The notes: generated by a model from the letters alone, not told the origin. A stretch of 64,000 bases of DNA from Ottelia alismoides (GCA_037367405.1 JAZKJV010010537.1:124001-188000); one strand, 5' to 3'; numbered from the stretch's first letter, positions 35,221 to 46,799 are shown. Numbers and translations: made by a program.

Positions 35221-36545
35221 GGGATATTTACCCAGCAGACCCTAAAATCTTTCAAAATTACCTCTACGACCTTTGAAACATCATAATTCCTCCCACGACC
35301 CTGTAATCTTGCTCCGTCTTACCTTATAGACCCTACCATTAATTTGAGACATTCTGAGTTATCTAGTTTGGGTTTGAGTTGAGTTAATCTAACCATAGCA
35401 AATCCAAGGGTAGATTTTCTTTCACTTCCCCTCCTTCCTCTTCCCCCCTCTCTCTTCTTCATTCTTGCTGGACGAAATACCCCATCGGAGGAGCAGTTCT
35501 TCAAATCCAGCGGGGGTTCTTTCTTCGACTGACGCGGGAGGGGGGAAAGCACGGGAGGCGGCGGGGGGTTCCTTCTTCGACTGATGCGGGAGGGGGAAAG
35601 CACGGGAGGCGGTGGGGGGTTCCTTCTTCGACTGACGCGGGAGGGGGAAAGCACGGGAGGCGGCGGGGGGTTCCTTCTTCGACTGACGCAGAAGGGGGGA
35701 AAGCACGGGAGGCAGCGCGCCGGGGGATTCCTTCGAATCCGTGCGGGGAGGCAGCGGCCCCGGGTGGGTCTTCGACTGTCAGGCGGGAAGGGGGTGGGAA
35801 GCAGGGGGGCGGCAGGGGGGCGGCGGCCGGGGATCCGCGGGGGTGTGGGGGAGCAGGAGAGAGGCGGCGCCGGGGGGGCTTCGACACGGGAGGGGGAAAG
35901 GTACAGGAGGTGGCGCCGAATCTGCGAGGGGGGGGGAGCAGGGGAGGCGGCGCTCTTGGGGGGGGAGCAGGAGAGAGGCGGTGCCGGGAGGGCTTCAAAT
36001 GGGAGGGGGGGAAGCAGGGGAGGCGGCGCTCCTTGGGGGGGGGGGGGGGTGGAGCAGGAGAGAGGCGGCGTCGGGGGCTTCGACGCGGGAGGGGGGAAAG
36101 CACGGGAGGCGGGAAAGCACGAGGGGGGGGGGAGGTACAGCAGGGCGGACGGGGGGTTGGCGTCAAGCGGAGGAGGCGGGGCCGGTGGGGCAGCAGACAC
36201 ATCGGGTTGGGGTAGGAGACGCGAGTGGGGCCAAGCTTCAGGCGGCGCAGGTGGGGGGAGCAGGGGCTTCGAGCAGGAGGATGCGATGGCCGGGGGCATC
36301 GAGCAGAGGAGTGGGATGGAGCAGGGCAAAATGGCATTGAATGTAAATTTTACAAACAAAATGGGTATAATGTAAACGAATATAACAGAATCCGGTTAGT
36401 TTTAACATGCAAATGGATGGGGGTTAACCACATGGTCTGTAGGGTAAAGGTTAGCAAGATTTCAGGGTCGTGGGAGGAATTATGATGTTTCAAAGGTCGT
36501 AGAGGTAATTTTGAAAGATTTTAGGGTCTGCTGGGTAAATATCCC
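35221..36545. mobile_element. Young G-rich Mutator-type element
   Basis: A 1325-bp element with almost identical terminal inverted repeats over about 88 bp (starting GGGATATTTACCCAGCAGAC on each side) and a perfect 9-bp TSD, TATTAACAA, at 35212-35220 and 36546-36554. The near identity of the ends and of the duplication indicates recent movement. There is no transposase. The interior is strikingly G-rich on the plus strand, and its origin is not recognised. Long open frames on both strands (for example minus 35319-36359, 346 codons) translate to Pro/Arg/Ala or Gly/Arg-rich low-complexity sequence and are probably by-products of composition. Confidence 0.88.
35521..35729. repeat. 51-bp tandem repeat, four units
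   Basis: Units begin TTCTTCGACTGACGCGGGAG at 35521, 35573, 35624 and 35675, with period 51-52 bp. A 51-bp period keeps a reading frame: on the minus strand it gives a 17-residue repeat of the type SVEEGTPRRLPCFPPPA. The last unit is worn. Confidence 0.85.
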
Positions 36546-36554
36546 TATTAACAA

Positions 36555-36921
36555 TTAGAATATGTTCTTCGCATGTTAGCGGTGTGTATTCTATCTAACG
36601 ATCCCGTCCTTAACATTAAAAAATAGCTAGGGTCTAGTATCATGGACCATGATCTTTCCTAATTAATATTTTACCTATTATGAAAGGACTATCCTAACAA
36701 CTCAAAGGGAACCATTAGGAATAAATCCTTTCCTAACATGTTGCATTACCAGTTACGGATGATAACATAGTTCCTAATAGTTGTTCTCTCTTTACGAATA
36801 TCATTTACTTAACAATATATTTAGCAAGAGTATGTTTTTCACAAGTGTACAATAATATACTATCAAAAGCACTTAGAAAAATTGAAATAATCAATAAGAT
36901 GAAATTATATATGTCTATATA
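36555..36921. other. Intergenic, possibly old CACTA sequence
   Basis: Continues from 35211 once the Mutator-type element is set aside. Left of that insertion, CACTACAACAAATAAG at about 35180 resembles a CACTA-element end. No matching right end or gene was found. Confidence 0.3.
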
Positions 36922-37289
36922 GGGTAAAATGGGGCTACCCTAGAGGAAGCCAAGTTAGCTTTCCCATCTTTTTTTTTAATTTTCTTCCGATATTTTTTAG
37001 AATACATGAGGATGTTTAGATCACCTAATATCAACATGTTAGCATTAAAAATTAAAGTCATTTCGAGTTCTTCTCCCATCCATCAAGCCTATCAAATTTT
37101 AACGGTCTTGGCGGCATCTCCAAATGGACAGGTTATAAAGGTCCGTTTTTCAGAAAATTTGAATCACTTATTCTTCTTATTATTCTAAGTTAATCCCTCA
37201 TATATTTTTAAAAAATAACATAAAAAGGTTTAAAAAGCATACGAGGGAAGCTAACTTGGCTCTCTCCTAAGGTTAGCCAAATTTAACCC
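36922..37289. mobile_element. Foldback MITE related to family A
   Basis: A 368-bp element with ends GGGTAAAATGGGGCTACCCT and, reversed from the right, GGGTTAAATTTGGCTAACC. Both ends carry AGCCAAGTTAGCTT, as does the left end of the 408-746 copy (AGCTAACTTGGCT). The interior differs from the other family A copies. No clear TSD, perhaps because the right edge runs into a poly-C and CA tract. Confidence 0.6.
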
Positions 37290-37363
37290 CCCCCCCACAC
37301 ACACACACGTGTATGTGTGTGTGTGTGTGTGTTTGTGTGTGTGTACACATGTGTGTGTACATG
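37290..37363. repeat. C/CA/GT microsatellite
   Basis: Poly-C, then (CA)n, then (GT)n with interruptions. The TRIM element begins inside it. Confidence 0.9.
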
Positions 37364-37930
37364 TGTAACATTCGGGCTTAGGTCCCCGGTCTGTTATCGA
37401 GGAAAATGGACCTGACAACTTGTTGGGTTTGGGCCCAATAAGACCCGAAGATCACCACCCAAAATGCTTAAGCTCAAGTTGTCAAGTAGTAGTCGCCACC
37501 ACTTATAACTCACTCTCACACTTTGTGAGTTTTAGATGTGGGACTATGTTTGGGGGTATGTGTATTACAACTTTTGTAACGTCATGGGCTTAAGTCCCTG
37601 ATCCGTTATCGAGGAAAATGGACATAAGCTCGGGATGTTACAAATGGTATCAGAGTCAATTTCCGGGAATAAATGATGGGTCATGTCGCAACGAGGACGT
37701 TGCGAATATAACTGGAGGAGGTTGTAACACCCATACCCCCAAACATAGTCACACATCTAAAACTCACAAAGTGTGAGAGTGGTTTATAAGTGGTGGGGAT
37801 TACTACTTGACAACTTGGGCTTAAGCATTTTGGGTGGTTGTCAACGGATCTGTTTGGGTCCGAACCCAACAAGTTATCAAGGCCAATTTTCCTCGATAAC
37901 AGACTGGGGACCTAAGTCCGGGATGTTACA
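37364..37930 (+). mobile_element. TRIM retroelement with an inverted left LTR
   Basis: A 567-bp element flanked by the identical 5-mer ACATG (37359-37363 and 37931-37935). The right LTR, 37723-37930, starts TGTAACACCC and ends GGGATGTTACA. The left 206 bp (37364-37569) are the same LTR in reverse orientation. Next comes a 49-bp inverted LTR fragment (37575-37623), then 19 bp of LTR end in the normal orientation (37624-37642), then a tRNA-iMet primer site (37645-37658) and about 65 bp of internal sequence ending GGAGGAGG as polypurine tract. No coding capacity, as is normal for TRIMs; the inverted left LTR is not normal. Confidence 0.85.
37645..37658 (+). other. Primer-binding site, tRNA-iMet, in TRIM
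   Basis: TGGTATCAGAGTCA lies two bases after an LTR end (...GATGTTACA). It shows that this part of the TRIM is read on the plus strand. Confidence 0.8.
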
Positions 37931-37953
37931 ACATGTGTGTGTGTCTATATATA

Positions 37954-38301
37954 GGGGAAATGGGGCTGCCCCGCCCATTTTTCGATGATTTTTTTCAGAA
38001 GTATCCTCATGTATTTTCATAACTATATCCCTCTAATATGTCATTCTAATTTCGTCAGAAACATAAACTTATATACCCTCCATTTAAAACAGGTTGATTA
38101 CAGGAATTCTAAGACCATTAAAATTGCTTCTTCTAGATGAGGGCATAAGATTGTTTCTGACAAAATTAGAATGATATATTAGAGGGATATAGTGATGAAA
38201 TATATTGTAGTATTTTTGAAAAATAAAATAAAAAACAAATTCGCCGGAAAATGGGGTAGGGGTAGGCCATTGGCTGCCCCCAAGGGCAACCCCTTTTTCC
38301 C
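37954..38301. mobile_element. Foldback MITE, family A
   Basis: A 348-bp element with ends GGGGAAATGGGGCTGCCCC and, reversed, GGGAAAAAGGGGTTGCCC. The inner stem (GAAACATAAACTTATATACC against the 38140-38170 complement) matches the copy at 1-236. It ends in a (GT)n tract, so no TSD can be read. Confidence 0.7.
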
Positions 38302-38340
38302 TGTGTGTGTGTGTGTGCGTGCACATGCGCGCGTGTGTGT
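38302..38340. repeat. (GT)n microsatellite
   Basis: Imperfect GT/GC dinucleotide run directly after the MITE. Confidence 0.85.
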
Positions 38341-38433
38341 AAAGAGCTAGAGATTGTTTAAATCGCCATATATCATCATGGTATCATTCAAAATTAAACT
38401 TAATTCGAGACTTCTATCACCTCCACTATCTAA

Positions 38434-38435
<2 letters not shown>

Positions 38436-38490
<55 letters not shown>
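38436..38490. repeat. (AT)n microsatellite
   Basis: About 55 bases of uninterrupted AT dinucleotide, ending exactly where the possible outer inverted repeat (38491) begins. Confidence 0.9.
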
Positions 38491-38496
<6 letters not shown>

Positions 38497-39468
38497 TTTC
38501 AATGAGCCTTAAGCGTGTTAGCTAATTATGTGATATGAGCCTTTTGTTTTTACCTAAAAACGTCTTTTGTTGCGTTAAAGCTACTAAATGGTTTTAAAAA
38601 AAGATATCTTTATTGATTCCATTTTACAAATTTAAAAACAAATAACATGGTTCACACCTATTTACAAAGATTTTGAATAGACATTTGCAACTTCGTAAAT
38701 ATTTTTTACAAATATTTAATTTACATTTATTAATCCACATTCAATTATTATATATTTGTGCAGTAAAGTTACAACTACATAACCAAATTTTACTATGATG
38801 TTGTTTTACTAATGTTATGTTACTGATCTTTTTATTATTATTACATACGTGTCAATGATCTCTATTTTACTATTACGATTATACAACATGTTTACGAATC
38901 CACGTTCTCTAATTTACATTTATTCCAAAAAGATATTTTTGTTGCAATAAAGTTACATTTACTAATCCACCTTCATTACATATGTGCATTGTAATGTTAC
39001 AAATCTCTTTTTTATTATGATGCGGTTCTACTTATGATATTTTAAAATATACCATTGAACAATCAAAACTATTGGTATTGTTTAGTATCTACTATTTTGT
39101 TATGATGTTGTGTCATTGTTATAACGTAAATTACTAATATTGTGTTATTATTTATTAATAAGTGAATAAAAAATATCGATGCTATGTTACTATATATTTA
39201 CTATTGTATTGCTATTTTCTACATAACAAGTGAAGTTACAGATGCTTTGTTATTTTTTATGGCCAAGTGCATCAAAATTACAACTCTTTTCTTTCTCTAC
39301 ATAAATTGCATATGTGGATCAAATACACATTCCTCTGAACCCAACATCTTTCCATCGACCTCCATTTGCATGCCCACCCCATCTTCCCTTTCCCGTTGCG
39401 AACATCTCGTGGAAGTCCTTTTCATTTCGTCATTGCATGTATGCCTCCTCCATCTATATGATGCCTCA
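38491..39468. other. AT-rich DNA, possible outer element arm
   Basis: Starts TGGCATTTTCAATGAGCC. The region 41824-41853 read in reverse (TGATTTTTCTAATGAGCC) is similar, so 38491-41853 may be one decayed element with the hAT-like element inside. No gene recognised. Confidence 0.3.
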
Positions 39469-41530
39469 TAGGAGTGCTAATCGAATTAAATACCTTTGAA
39501 TCCACCAGGATTCTAATTCAATTCATTATAAAAGTTGAATCCAAACTCGAATCGAATTTCAAACGAATTCACTTACTTAAATTCATATTCAATTTATTTT
39601 GAGTTTCAAATATTCAAATTCGATTCATTTTATTTCGAATTTGAAATATTAGTTGATGTTTTAGAGCTTATAAAAATAATATTATCTGAAGAACAATATA
39701 ATATAAATATTTAGTTGTATAATTCTAATTTTAAAAGTATCTTACTAAGATAAGTTGAAAAATTATAAAATCAAAGAAAATATCAAACCAATATGATATA
39801 GTGGATAAAAATAACTAATTTTTACAATTATTATGTGTCTTTTAGAATCGAAATATACTATTTTTTTCTATGATGAAGAAATGTATAAATGCAATATAAT
39901 TATGTGAGCTTATCAAAGACATAGAACACCATTGGCAAAATAGTTGAATACATTATAATTGTCATTGCATGTTAAAGCAAGGCGAGATCAAACTTATATA
40001 GAAAATTGATATAAATTACTGTTATTATTTGAAATAATGAGAATAGTAAAAAAATAACGCAGCAAGATAAAACCTCTTCATTAAGCGTTAAGGATCTTCA
40101 ATATCAAAAAACTAAGCCATGAAAATAAAATATATGAATGTTTGATGTACAAAAGAACAACTTACATTAAGGTGAGAAGACCTTGTATATTATTCATGTG
40201 ATGATAAATGTCATCTTGACAATGATAATCATCCTGGATTGCCAAGCAAGGAAAATTAAGATAACAAAAAAGTAAAGGAGATATATCTAGATAAATTTCG
40301 AATCACGACGAATGTTAAGGAGGAACTCGAAGTAGCAAAATCATCATTTTAACGTGCTAGGAGAAAGACCATCATAATCTATCATGGGTTTTTAAGATCT
40401 TTGGTAGATAATGAAAGAGGGAATGCAAAATATTGTGTAAGGAATGTCATGAAGATAAATGTGTGGGTGAGGATTTAGAATAACAATCGTAAACATTTGA
40501 TCTTTCCTATTAGATTTTATGACTAATATTTTTGACCCTTTTTTATATTCAATATCTAGTCTAACTAATAGGATAATACATACATATATGTACATATTAA
40601 ATTGGATATGATCTAGAGTGCTTTTTTCCTCTTAATGCCTCAAAATTTTTGAACACCACACTAAGATTGATTATTGTACATATACAAAGTAACTCATACC
40701 TAAGCTATTGTAAATAGGCTAAAATAAGAAGTAAAGACATGAACTTAGATGTTTTGTATAACCGATGTATGGAGCTTCCACATCTCTAAGTTATAACATA
40801 TTTTACAGTCAAACCACTTGAACTTAGTTATAAAGAGGAAAGGAAAGAGATTAGATCTCATTAGGGGGTCTAATGTTGCATATACACCTAACGCATCACA
40901 TCGATGTAGCATTAGAGTATAGAAATCATAGCGGTAAACGCTAGATATGATATCAATGGAGCCTAGATATGGTTATAAGTTTAAAATTAACAACTTAACC
41001 ATTGTAGTAAGTTGGTTTAAGAGTATCTTTAGTTACTTGTACATGTTATGCTTAGTGATATAACGCAAATGCTAAATCTTTCAATGTAAATTAAATATAG
41101 TAACTTTTTTAATACATGTTCAATTATTCTTTTATGGATCCATTTACTTACAAATGAATTCGAATAAATGCATGCCAATCTCTTGATGTAATTATGTTAT
41201 AATTCCTTCCACAAGAATATTTAGAAAAGATCCTAATCGACCCAGAGATGTTATTACATGTATGTATATAAATATGTATGTATATACATGTACTATGTAT
41301 ATATATGTAAATACATGGATACCCATATACATATAAGTATGTATATAAATATCGAATCGAATCGAATTATTATCGAACGAATTCAGGTTAATTTAGATTC
41401 GATTCATTTGGGAATCGAATCCACAAGTTAAATTTAAATTCAATTCATTTGGTTTCAAATCCAACTTTTTTTGAATTTTTATCGAACGAATCCTAATTGA
41501 ATTCAAATGATTTAGTTCAAGCAGCCCCTA
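39469..41530. mobile_element. Decayed hAT-like element, 2.06 kb
   Basis: The ends are inverted: TAGGAGTGCTAATCGAAT at the left, and the right end reversed TAGGGGCTGCTTGAAC. Subterminal zones on both sides are full of GAATCGAATT/AATTCGATTC words, as in hAT termini. Flanking 8-mers ATGCCTCA and GTGTGTCA agree at five of eight positions, a possible worn duplication. The 1.7-kb AT-rich centre codes for nothing recognisable. Confidence 0.55.
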
Positions 41531-42295
41531 GTGTGTCACAAGGAATGACGGCTCATCGACATCATAGAAGCCCTTCCAATTTCAACGCAACATGCTTCTT
41601 CCGATAGCGACTTAGGTGGGAGTTGGAGAAGATTTCGATGGAGATGGAGAGGCTTGAAATGTTTTTTGGGGGTAAATAGGACCAATTTCTTATAAAATGG
41701 TGGGAGACACTGATCACTTTCCTATTTCAATAGATTCCAAAATAGCTAATGTTGTCAAAAGTGGTTTTAATATATATCGTTGATATGCATTGGACAGATA
41801 CAATCGCATGCTCATCAAGTTCCTAATGGGCTCAGGGCTCATTAGAAAAATCATCTACGCACACATACATATGCATATAGGCGCACGCACACAAACACAT
41901 GCACACACATGCATGCACACATAAACAAGCATACAGACACACACAATCACAATATCCCTCGAACTTAACCAGAACCACTCATTTGCAACATTTACAACAA
42001 TGAGATCCACATCTCAATATGGCTCACTAGTACCATCCAATGTCCCTACCCCCAATTTACCTTGACTCTAATATTAACATTCTATCACTCTGCCTCATTG
42101 CATCAAACTGATCATCCGTGATCTTCGCATTCATTTTTTCTCAATTAGCATTGCATTTAAAATACATATATTTGCATCAATGTGGAATAATCTCTCTTGG
42201 GTATAACATCTCTGTTAATATATCCATCTATATCCATCTGAAGTACAAATACACTCAAAAAATTATCTAAATCGTAAGTACAAACAATATGTAAA
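41531..42295. other. Intergenic with CA-rich tract
   Basis: No gene is seen. CA-rich simple sequence occupies about 41861-41945. Confidence 0.5.
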
Positions 42296-42529
42296 TACTA
42301 CTAGAAAATCAAGCATTTACATTTGAACATTTGTAGTGGTCAGACTTGGCTGCCGTCAATGTACAATATTTATAACAGCTAAAAGAATGAACGTCACAAT
42401 TACTATCCTTATTATTTGTGGCAGACACACAACCGTCACGAATAAATTCTTCTCGTAAAAGACAACTCATCGGTAGTTTTGACCATCGTGAATAATTTAC
42501 CCTTCTTCCATAAACAAAATTCCAATCCC

Positions 42530-42935
42530 CCTCCCCAGTTACATGACCCTCCTCCATTGCCATCCCTCCCTCGATCCCTGGAACCCCCCAACCCCCAATG
42601 TTGGCACCACCGCCTCCTCGCTCCAATCCTCCCATTCATCCTCCTCCACTTCCCCTCTCCTCCCTCTGCCTCCCCCCCCCCCCCCCCCCACACACACACA
42701 ACGGTTGTCGCCACCCTCCGTCGCCTCCTCCTCACTTTGATTCTCCCATTGATCCTCCTCCTCCACTTCCCCTCTCTTCCCTCTACCTCCCCTCCCCCGC
42801 TCGATCCTTCCCTCCCCCTCTCCCTAAAACCCCCCACCCACCCTGATGCTGCCCATTGCTGCCCTCTGTTGCCTCCTCCTCGCTCCAATCCTCCCATTTA
42901 TCCTCCTCCTCCACCGCCCCTCTCCTCCTCTTCCC
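42530..42935. repeat. C-rich repeat, three imperfect units
   Basis: Three units built around CTCCAATCCTCCCAT and CCTCCTCCACTTCCCCTCTC, at about 42620, 42735 and 42880, with a poly-C/CA tract at 42670-42697. Pro-rich and Gly-rich frames here follow from the composition. Confidence 0.75.
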
Positions 42936-44239
42936 AACTCATTTACTTTCTTCCTCCTTCTCCTCTCCCTGCAATCTTGCCCTACGATGTAGGTCATCGC
43001 TGCCCTCCATCAACGCCACCCATGCCTCCAACTCCACATCCCACACCAAATCTGTGGTATATATTTTATTTTTGCTTTTTATTTTTATAATATTCATGTT
43101 CAATATAATATTATTTTGTTCAGTATTCATTTTCTTATTACATATGTTGTTTATTTGAGTTGGAAATGTAATAAAATGATGTATCCTGTCGGGTATGTAT
43201 GTTGGAAATGAAATTGAGTTGGATATGTATTTGAGTTTGGTGTCTTTTAGGAATGCATTGGTATTGGAAATGTATTAGGGTTGGATATTTCATTTTCAAT
43301 ATTCATTGGTAGGTTTGTATGCATTTAGTATCTTGTTGTTCATTTTCAAATACATGTATTTTATCGAGCATCACATTATTTTTTTCATTTTTAATTCTAT
43401 GAGTTTGTTTTTCATTTTCAAATGCATGTAGTATCTTATTGAGTATCACATTATCATGTGCATCATAATTATATATCTTGAGCATGGTCAATTAAGTAAA
43501 ATGTATAGTGATTATTGTACTATGTAGATTAGTTGAAGGTGATGGTAGGTTAATATTATTTCTATGCGTGTAGGTAGGTTCCTTGTGTGTACATGTAGTT
43601 AAATAGGTCGGTATGTATGTGTACATAATAACACATTTATCTGTTTATGTATATGTGACTAAGTATGTGTCTATATGTATATGTATATATGTATGTATAC
43701 GTATATAATTATGTATCTATATATGTGTATGCATGTGTATATAAAAGTCTCTATAGACACGGGTATGTGTATACATGTGTGACACTATGTATATCATATA
43801 TGTTACATTAAAAAGAAACTCTTGTGATAATTTATCACATTAAAATTTAATTAATGTGACAATATGTGTGACACTAATTTGTATGTCAGACAAAAGTATT
43901 TTGTTCAGGGTTGAACCATTATTGTTAGCATGTCAAGCAAATCAAGTATTATATGTCGAAGATAATGCTAACTCAGGGGGATTAACAATAAAATAACTCA
44001 CTGGGGTATAACAAAGACATTGAGAATGAAAAGTAGGATGATGATGAGGTTGATGCTTACAAAAAATTTAGATGTATGAGATCTAGTAAGATTCTAATAA
44101 TCTTTGCATTTCTAGATTTTGAAAATTTCTTTATATATATGAACATTCCAGCATGCAGTTTTAAATATTTGAACATTTCTAAATGTCTTTGTTTTCTCTT
44201 ACATGCCCGAATATACGAACTTGTTAATATGATTCTTTT

Positions 44240-46290
44240 CAAAAAATGCAGATGGCTTGGACATGATTTTCTAGACGGAATAGCCGTGATGATGATGAGC
44301 ATGGAGGTAAGCCACCACAGCATGAAGAGGTCGAGGGGGCTACCTGACGGGGTTGCGGCCAGTTCGCAAGTTCCTCCAAATACCAGTGCGCATCATTGTT
44401 ATGTATAATTTTAAGTGATATTTGTTAGTTTAAAAATGTGACAAGAAAAATGCCTATATAACAGTGGCTTCTTTAACATGTCAACAACGTAAGGGGAGGG
44501 GCCCCGTAAATGCAATCAATTGAATAAACTAAAGCATGTTGTAAAGATGCAACTGAATAGAGCGGGTCAGGCTTTAGGAGAGTTATCAAAGTTATTTTCC
44601 GGTCGTTGTCTATCACGGCGAGAATGAATGTTCCTTTGCATACATTGTTTATGAATGCCCCTTCCGCTCTAAAGAATGCAATCGTTTCGGATAGGAAGGT
44701 ACATGCAATAATTGGACAATTCAGTAACTTGTATTTGTTGAATGTTTGATTTATATTCTTTGCATACAAAACATTTTTTACTTGGGTGTCCGAGCTCGAG
44801 GAAGGGATCTTGCATCGGGCTGCGAAGCTGCATCGTGATACTCGTGCGAGGGGAAAGAAGGTTAATATTTTTGGTATGTTATTAGAAATCTGTCGGGGGT
44901 TTCCTTCAAGTTGTTATTAACTTAATTTAAAAAAATTAAAGCACTATAACCGGTTCGCAACTGTCGAAGAAGCAATAGCCAATACATCTCAGATTGGCCC
45001 GCAACTGAGTGGGAGATGGACATTCAGTATTGGGACAGTGAGGAGTTCAAGATGGAATCTTAAAGATTTTGAATATCATCTAAATAATGGAATGCTCTCC
45101 TAATTCTAGAGTTATTCAGAGAAGAAAAAGCAACAAGAATAAATCGCCTAGCCCTACCCCTACCTTGGGAGGAGAATTCTGGATCAACTGAAAAACAAAT
45201 ATGTAAGTTTTTTGTGAGCTATCATCTTACAAAACAAGCATGACATGGTATATTTCAATATGATTATCATATATCTTTTTGAAGGTTGTGATAGGGGAGA
45301 TGCTGGACCATGTTAGACTCTTTGAGATGACTCAGCATAGAACTAATAAGGAAGGGAACAAATTCTTTACTCATGAGGGTTATGAAGAAGCTCACGTAAA
45401 TCAACCTTGATTTAATTGAACTTAAAAATCTAAGTATATTATCTATAATCTTAAAGATTTTTGAATATCATCTAAATAATGGAATGCCCTCCTAATTCTA
45501 GAGTTATTCAGAGAAGAAAAAAACAACAAGAATAAATCGTCTGGTCCTACCCCTACCTTGGGAGGATACCTTGGGAGGAGAATTCTGGATCAACTGAAAA
45601 ACAAATATGTAAGTTTTTGTGAGCTAACATCTTTACAAAACAAGCATGACATGGTATATCTCAATATGATTATCATATATATTTTTCTAGGTTGTGATAG
45701 GAGAGATGATGGACCATGTTAGACTCTTTGAGATGACTCATCAGAAAACTAATAAGAAAGGGAACAAGTTCTTTACTCATGAGGGTTACGAAGAAGCCCT
45801 CGTAAATCAACCCTTGATTTAATTGAACTTATAAATCTAAGTATATTATCTAAAACATTTAACTCTTAAATGTATGTAGGGACGCATGGTTGAGTTCATT
45901 CGCAGCCAATTGCATTCGGACCAATGCTCTTCGAACCACAGAGCTCTGAGCGAGGAGGCATTTCACCACATCTTCCCTCCTTCCTCCCAACATTCTGGAA
46001 TAGTGCTATTGGGTGGCGCAACTGACACCAAATCTAGCTAGTGTGGATGAGACGATAGTCCCTCATAGTAGGAGTTTGACTAGCTGAAGTAGAGCATTGT
46101 GGAGTTGCAACGAGACGTCAATAGGTTTCATGATAGGGAAGATCAGTTGCGACAGACCTGCAACAAAATATTTAGACTATGCAGCAAAATGCGCAAATGA
46201 TGCAAGAGATGTATAGACTGATTGCGGAGCTATCTGGGAGGAGCACATGCAGTTCAGCGAAGCATTCCATGGCGAGACCATGATGACAAC
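44240..46290 (+). pseudogene. Transposase_24-like CACTA gene, broken
   Basis: Several exon-like pieces on the plus strand recall the accessory gene of plant En/Spm elements (Pfam Transposase_24). The first is RRNSRDDDEHGGKPPQHEEV (44276 on). Next, LKHVVKMQLNRAGQALGELS through NVPLHTLFMNAP (44530-44690) covers the region normally reading like 'skFsS.LG.....vPl'. MLDHVRLFEMTQHRTNKEGN with FFTHEGYEEA follows at 45300-45400, repeated at 45710-45800. Then GRMVEFIRSQLHSDQCSSN (45881) and a Gln-rich coiled-coil-like end (IVELQRDVNRFHDREDQLRQ, 46090). Stops and frame changes break it. The role of this family is not firmly established; it travels with CACTA transposases. Confidence 0.55.
45058..45855 (+). 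repeat. Tandem duplication of a transposon exon
   Basis: Unit 1 is 45058-45448 and unit 2 is 45449-45855, both beginning TCTTAAAGATTTT and highly similar, with small indels. Each contains the same exon pair with its intron-like sequence (CCTACCCCTACCTTGGGAGG, then the LFEMT...THEGYEEA exon). Unit 2 has an extra ACCTTGGGAGG-type duplication. Confidence 0.9.
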
Positions 46291-46799
46291 CCCCTACCGA
46301 TGCTGAGGATTTCCGATGTTAATTGTAGTCACAATATATAGTTTGTTGTGATTATACCCAAAACTTTACTTATATTGTACTACATATGTAACTTGTACTT
46401 TTTAAATCGTTCATCTATGCAATTGTAACTTAATATGATGGTTTCATTATTGTATATGTGTTTGTTACTGTTGTTGTGAGCCATGGATTTCTTGAGTAGT
46501 GCATGGGCATTTTAGCCCTCTCTTTTGCAGGTAACAGGTCTATAAATCGAGGAACACGTAGTTCCATCAGTTGCAACAACTGCTGCTTTTTTAAACACAT
46601 TCTTTTACAGCGGTCGGTGTAACCGCCATTATTAATAACAAAGTTATATACGGTCTATAACAAAATGTCGCAAGAAAAATTGACATATACGGAGGTTAGG
46701 AAACCGTCGTCTACAATCTTCTTTACTCTTAGCAGTTTGTAAGAATGTGGCGGTCGATGTATGCCGTGGTTAGCCATCGCTACAGCAAATACTACTTAC

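Noticed and set aside
35319..36375. Long overlapping open frames on both strands (up to 346 codons)
   Set aside because: They are Pro/Arg/Ala-rich on one strand and Gly/Arg-rich on the other, lie entirely inside a young G-rich transposon with tandem repeats, and result from low stop-codon density in GC-rich DNA.
37645..37658. TGGTATCAGAG considered as part of a tRNA gene
   Set aside because: It is the complement of a tRNA 3' end placed two bases after an LTR end, which is the position of a primer-binding site. There is no cloverleaf around it.
42436..43090. Pro-rich and Gly-rich frames (153 and 203 codons)
   Set aside because: They follow from an imperfect C-rich tandem repeat with poly-C and CA tracts inside the CACTA-like element.
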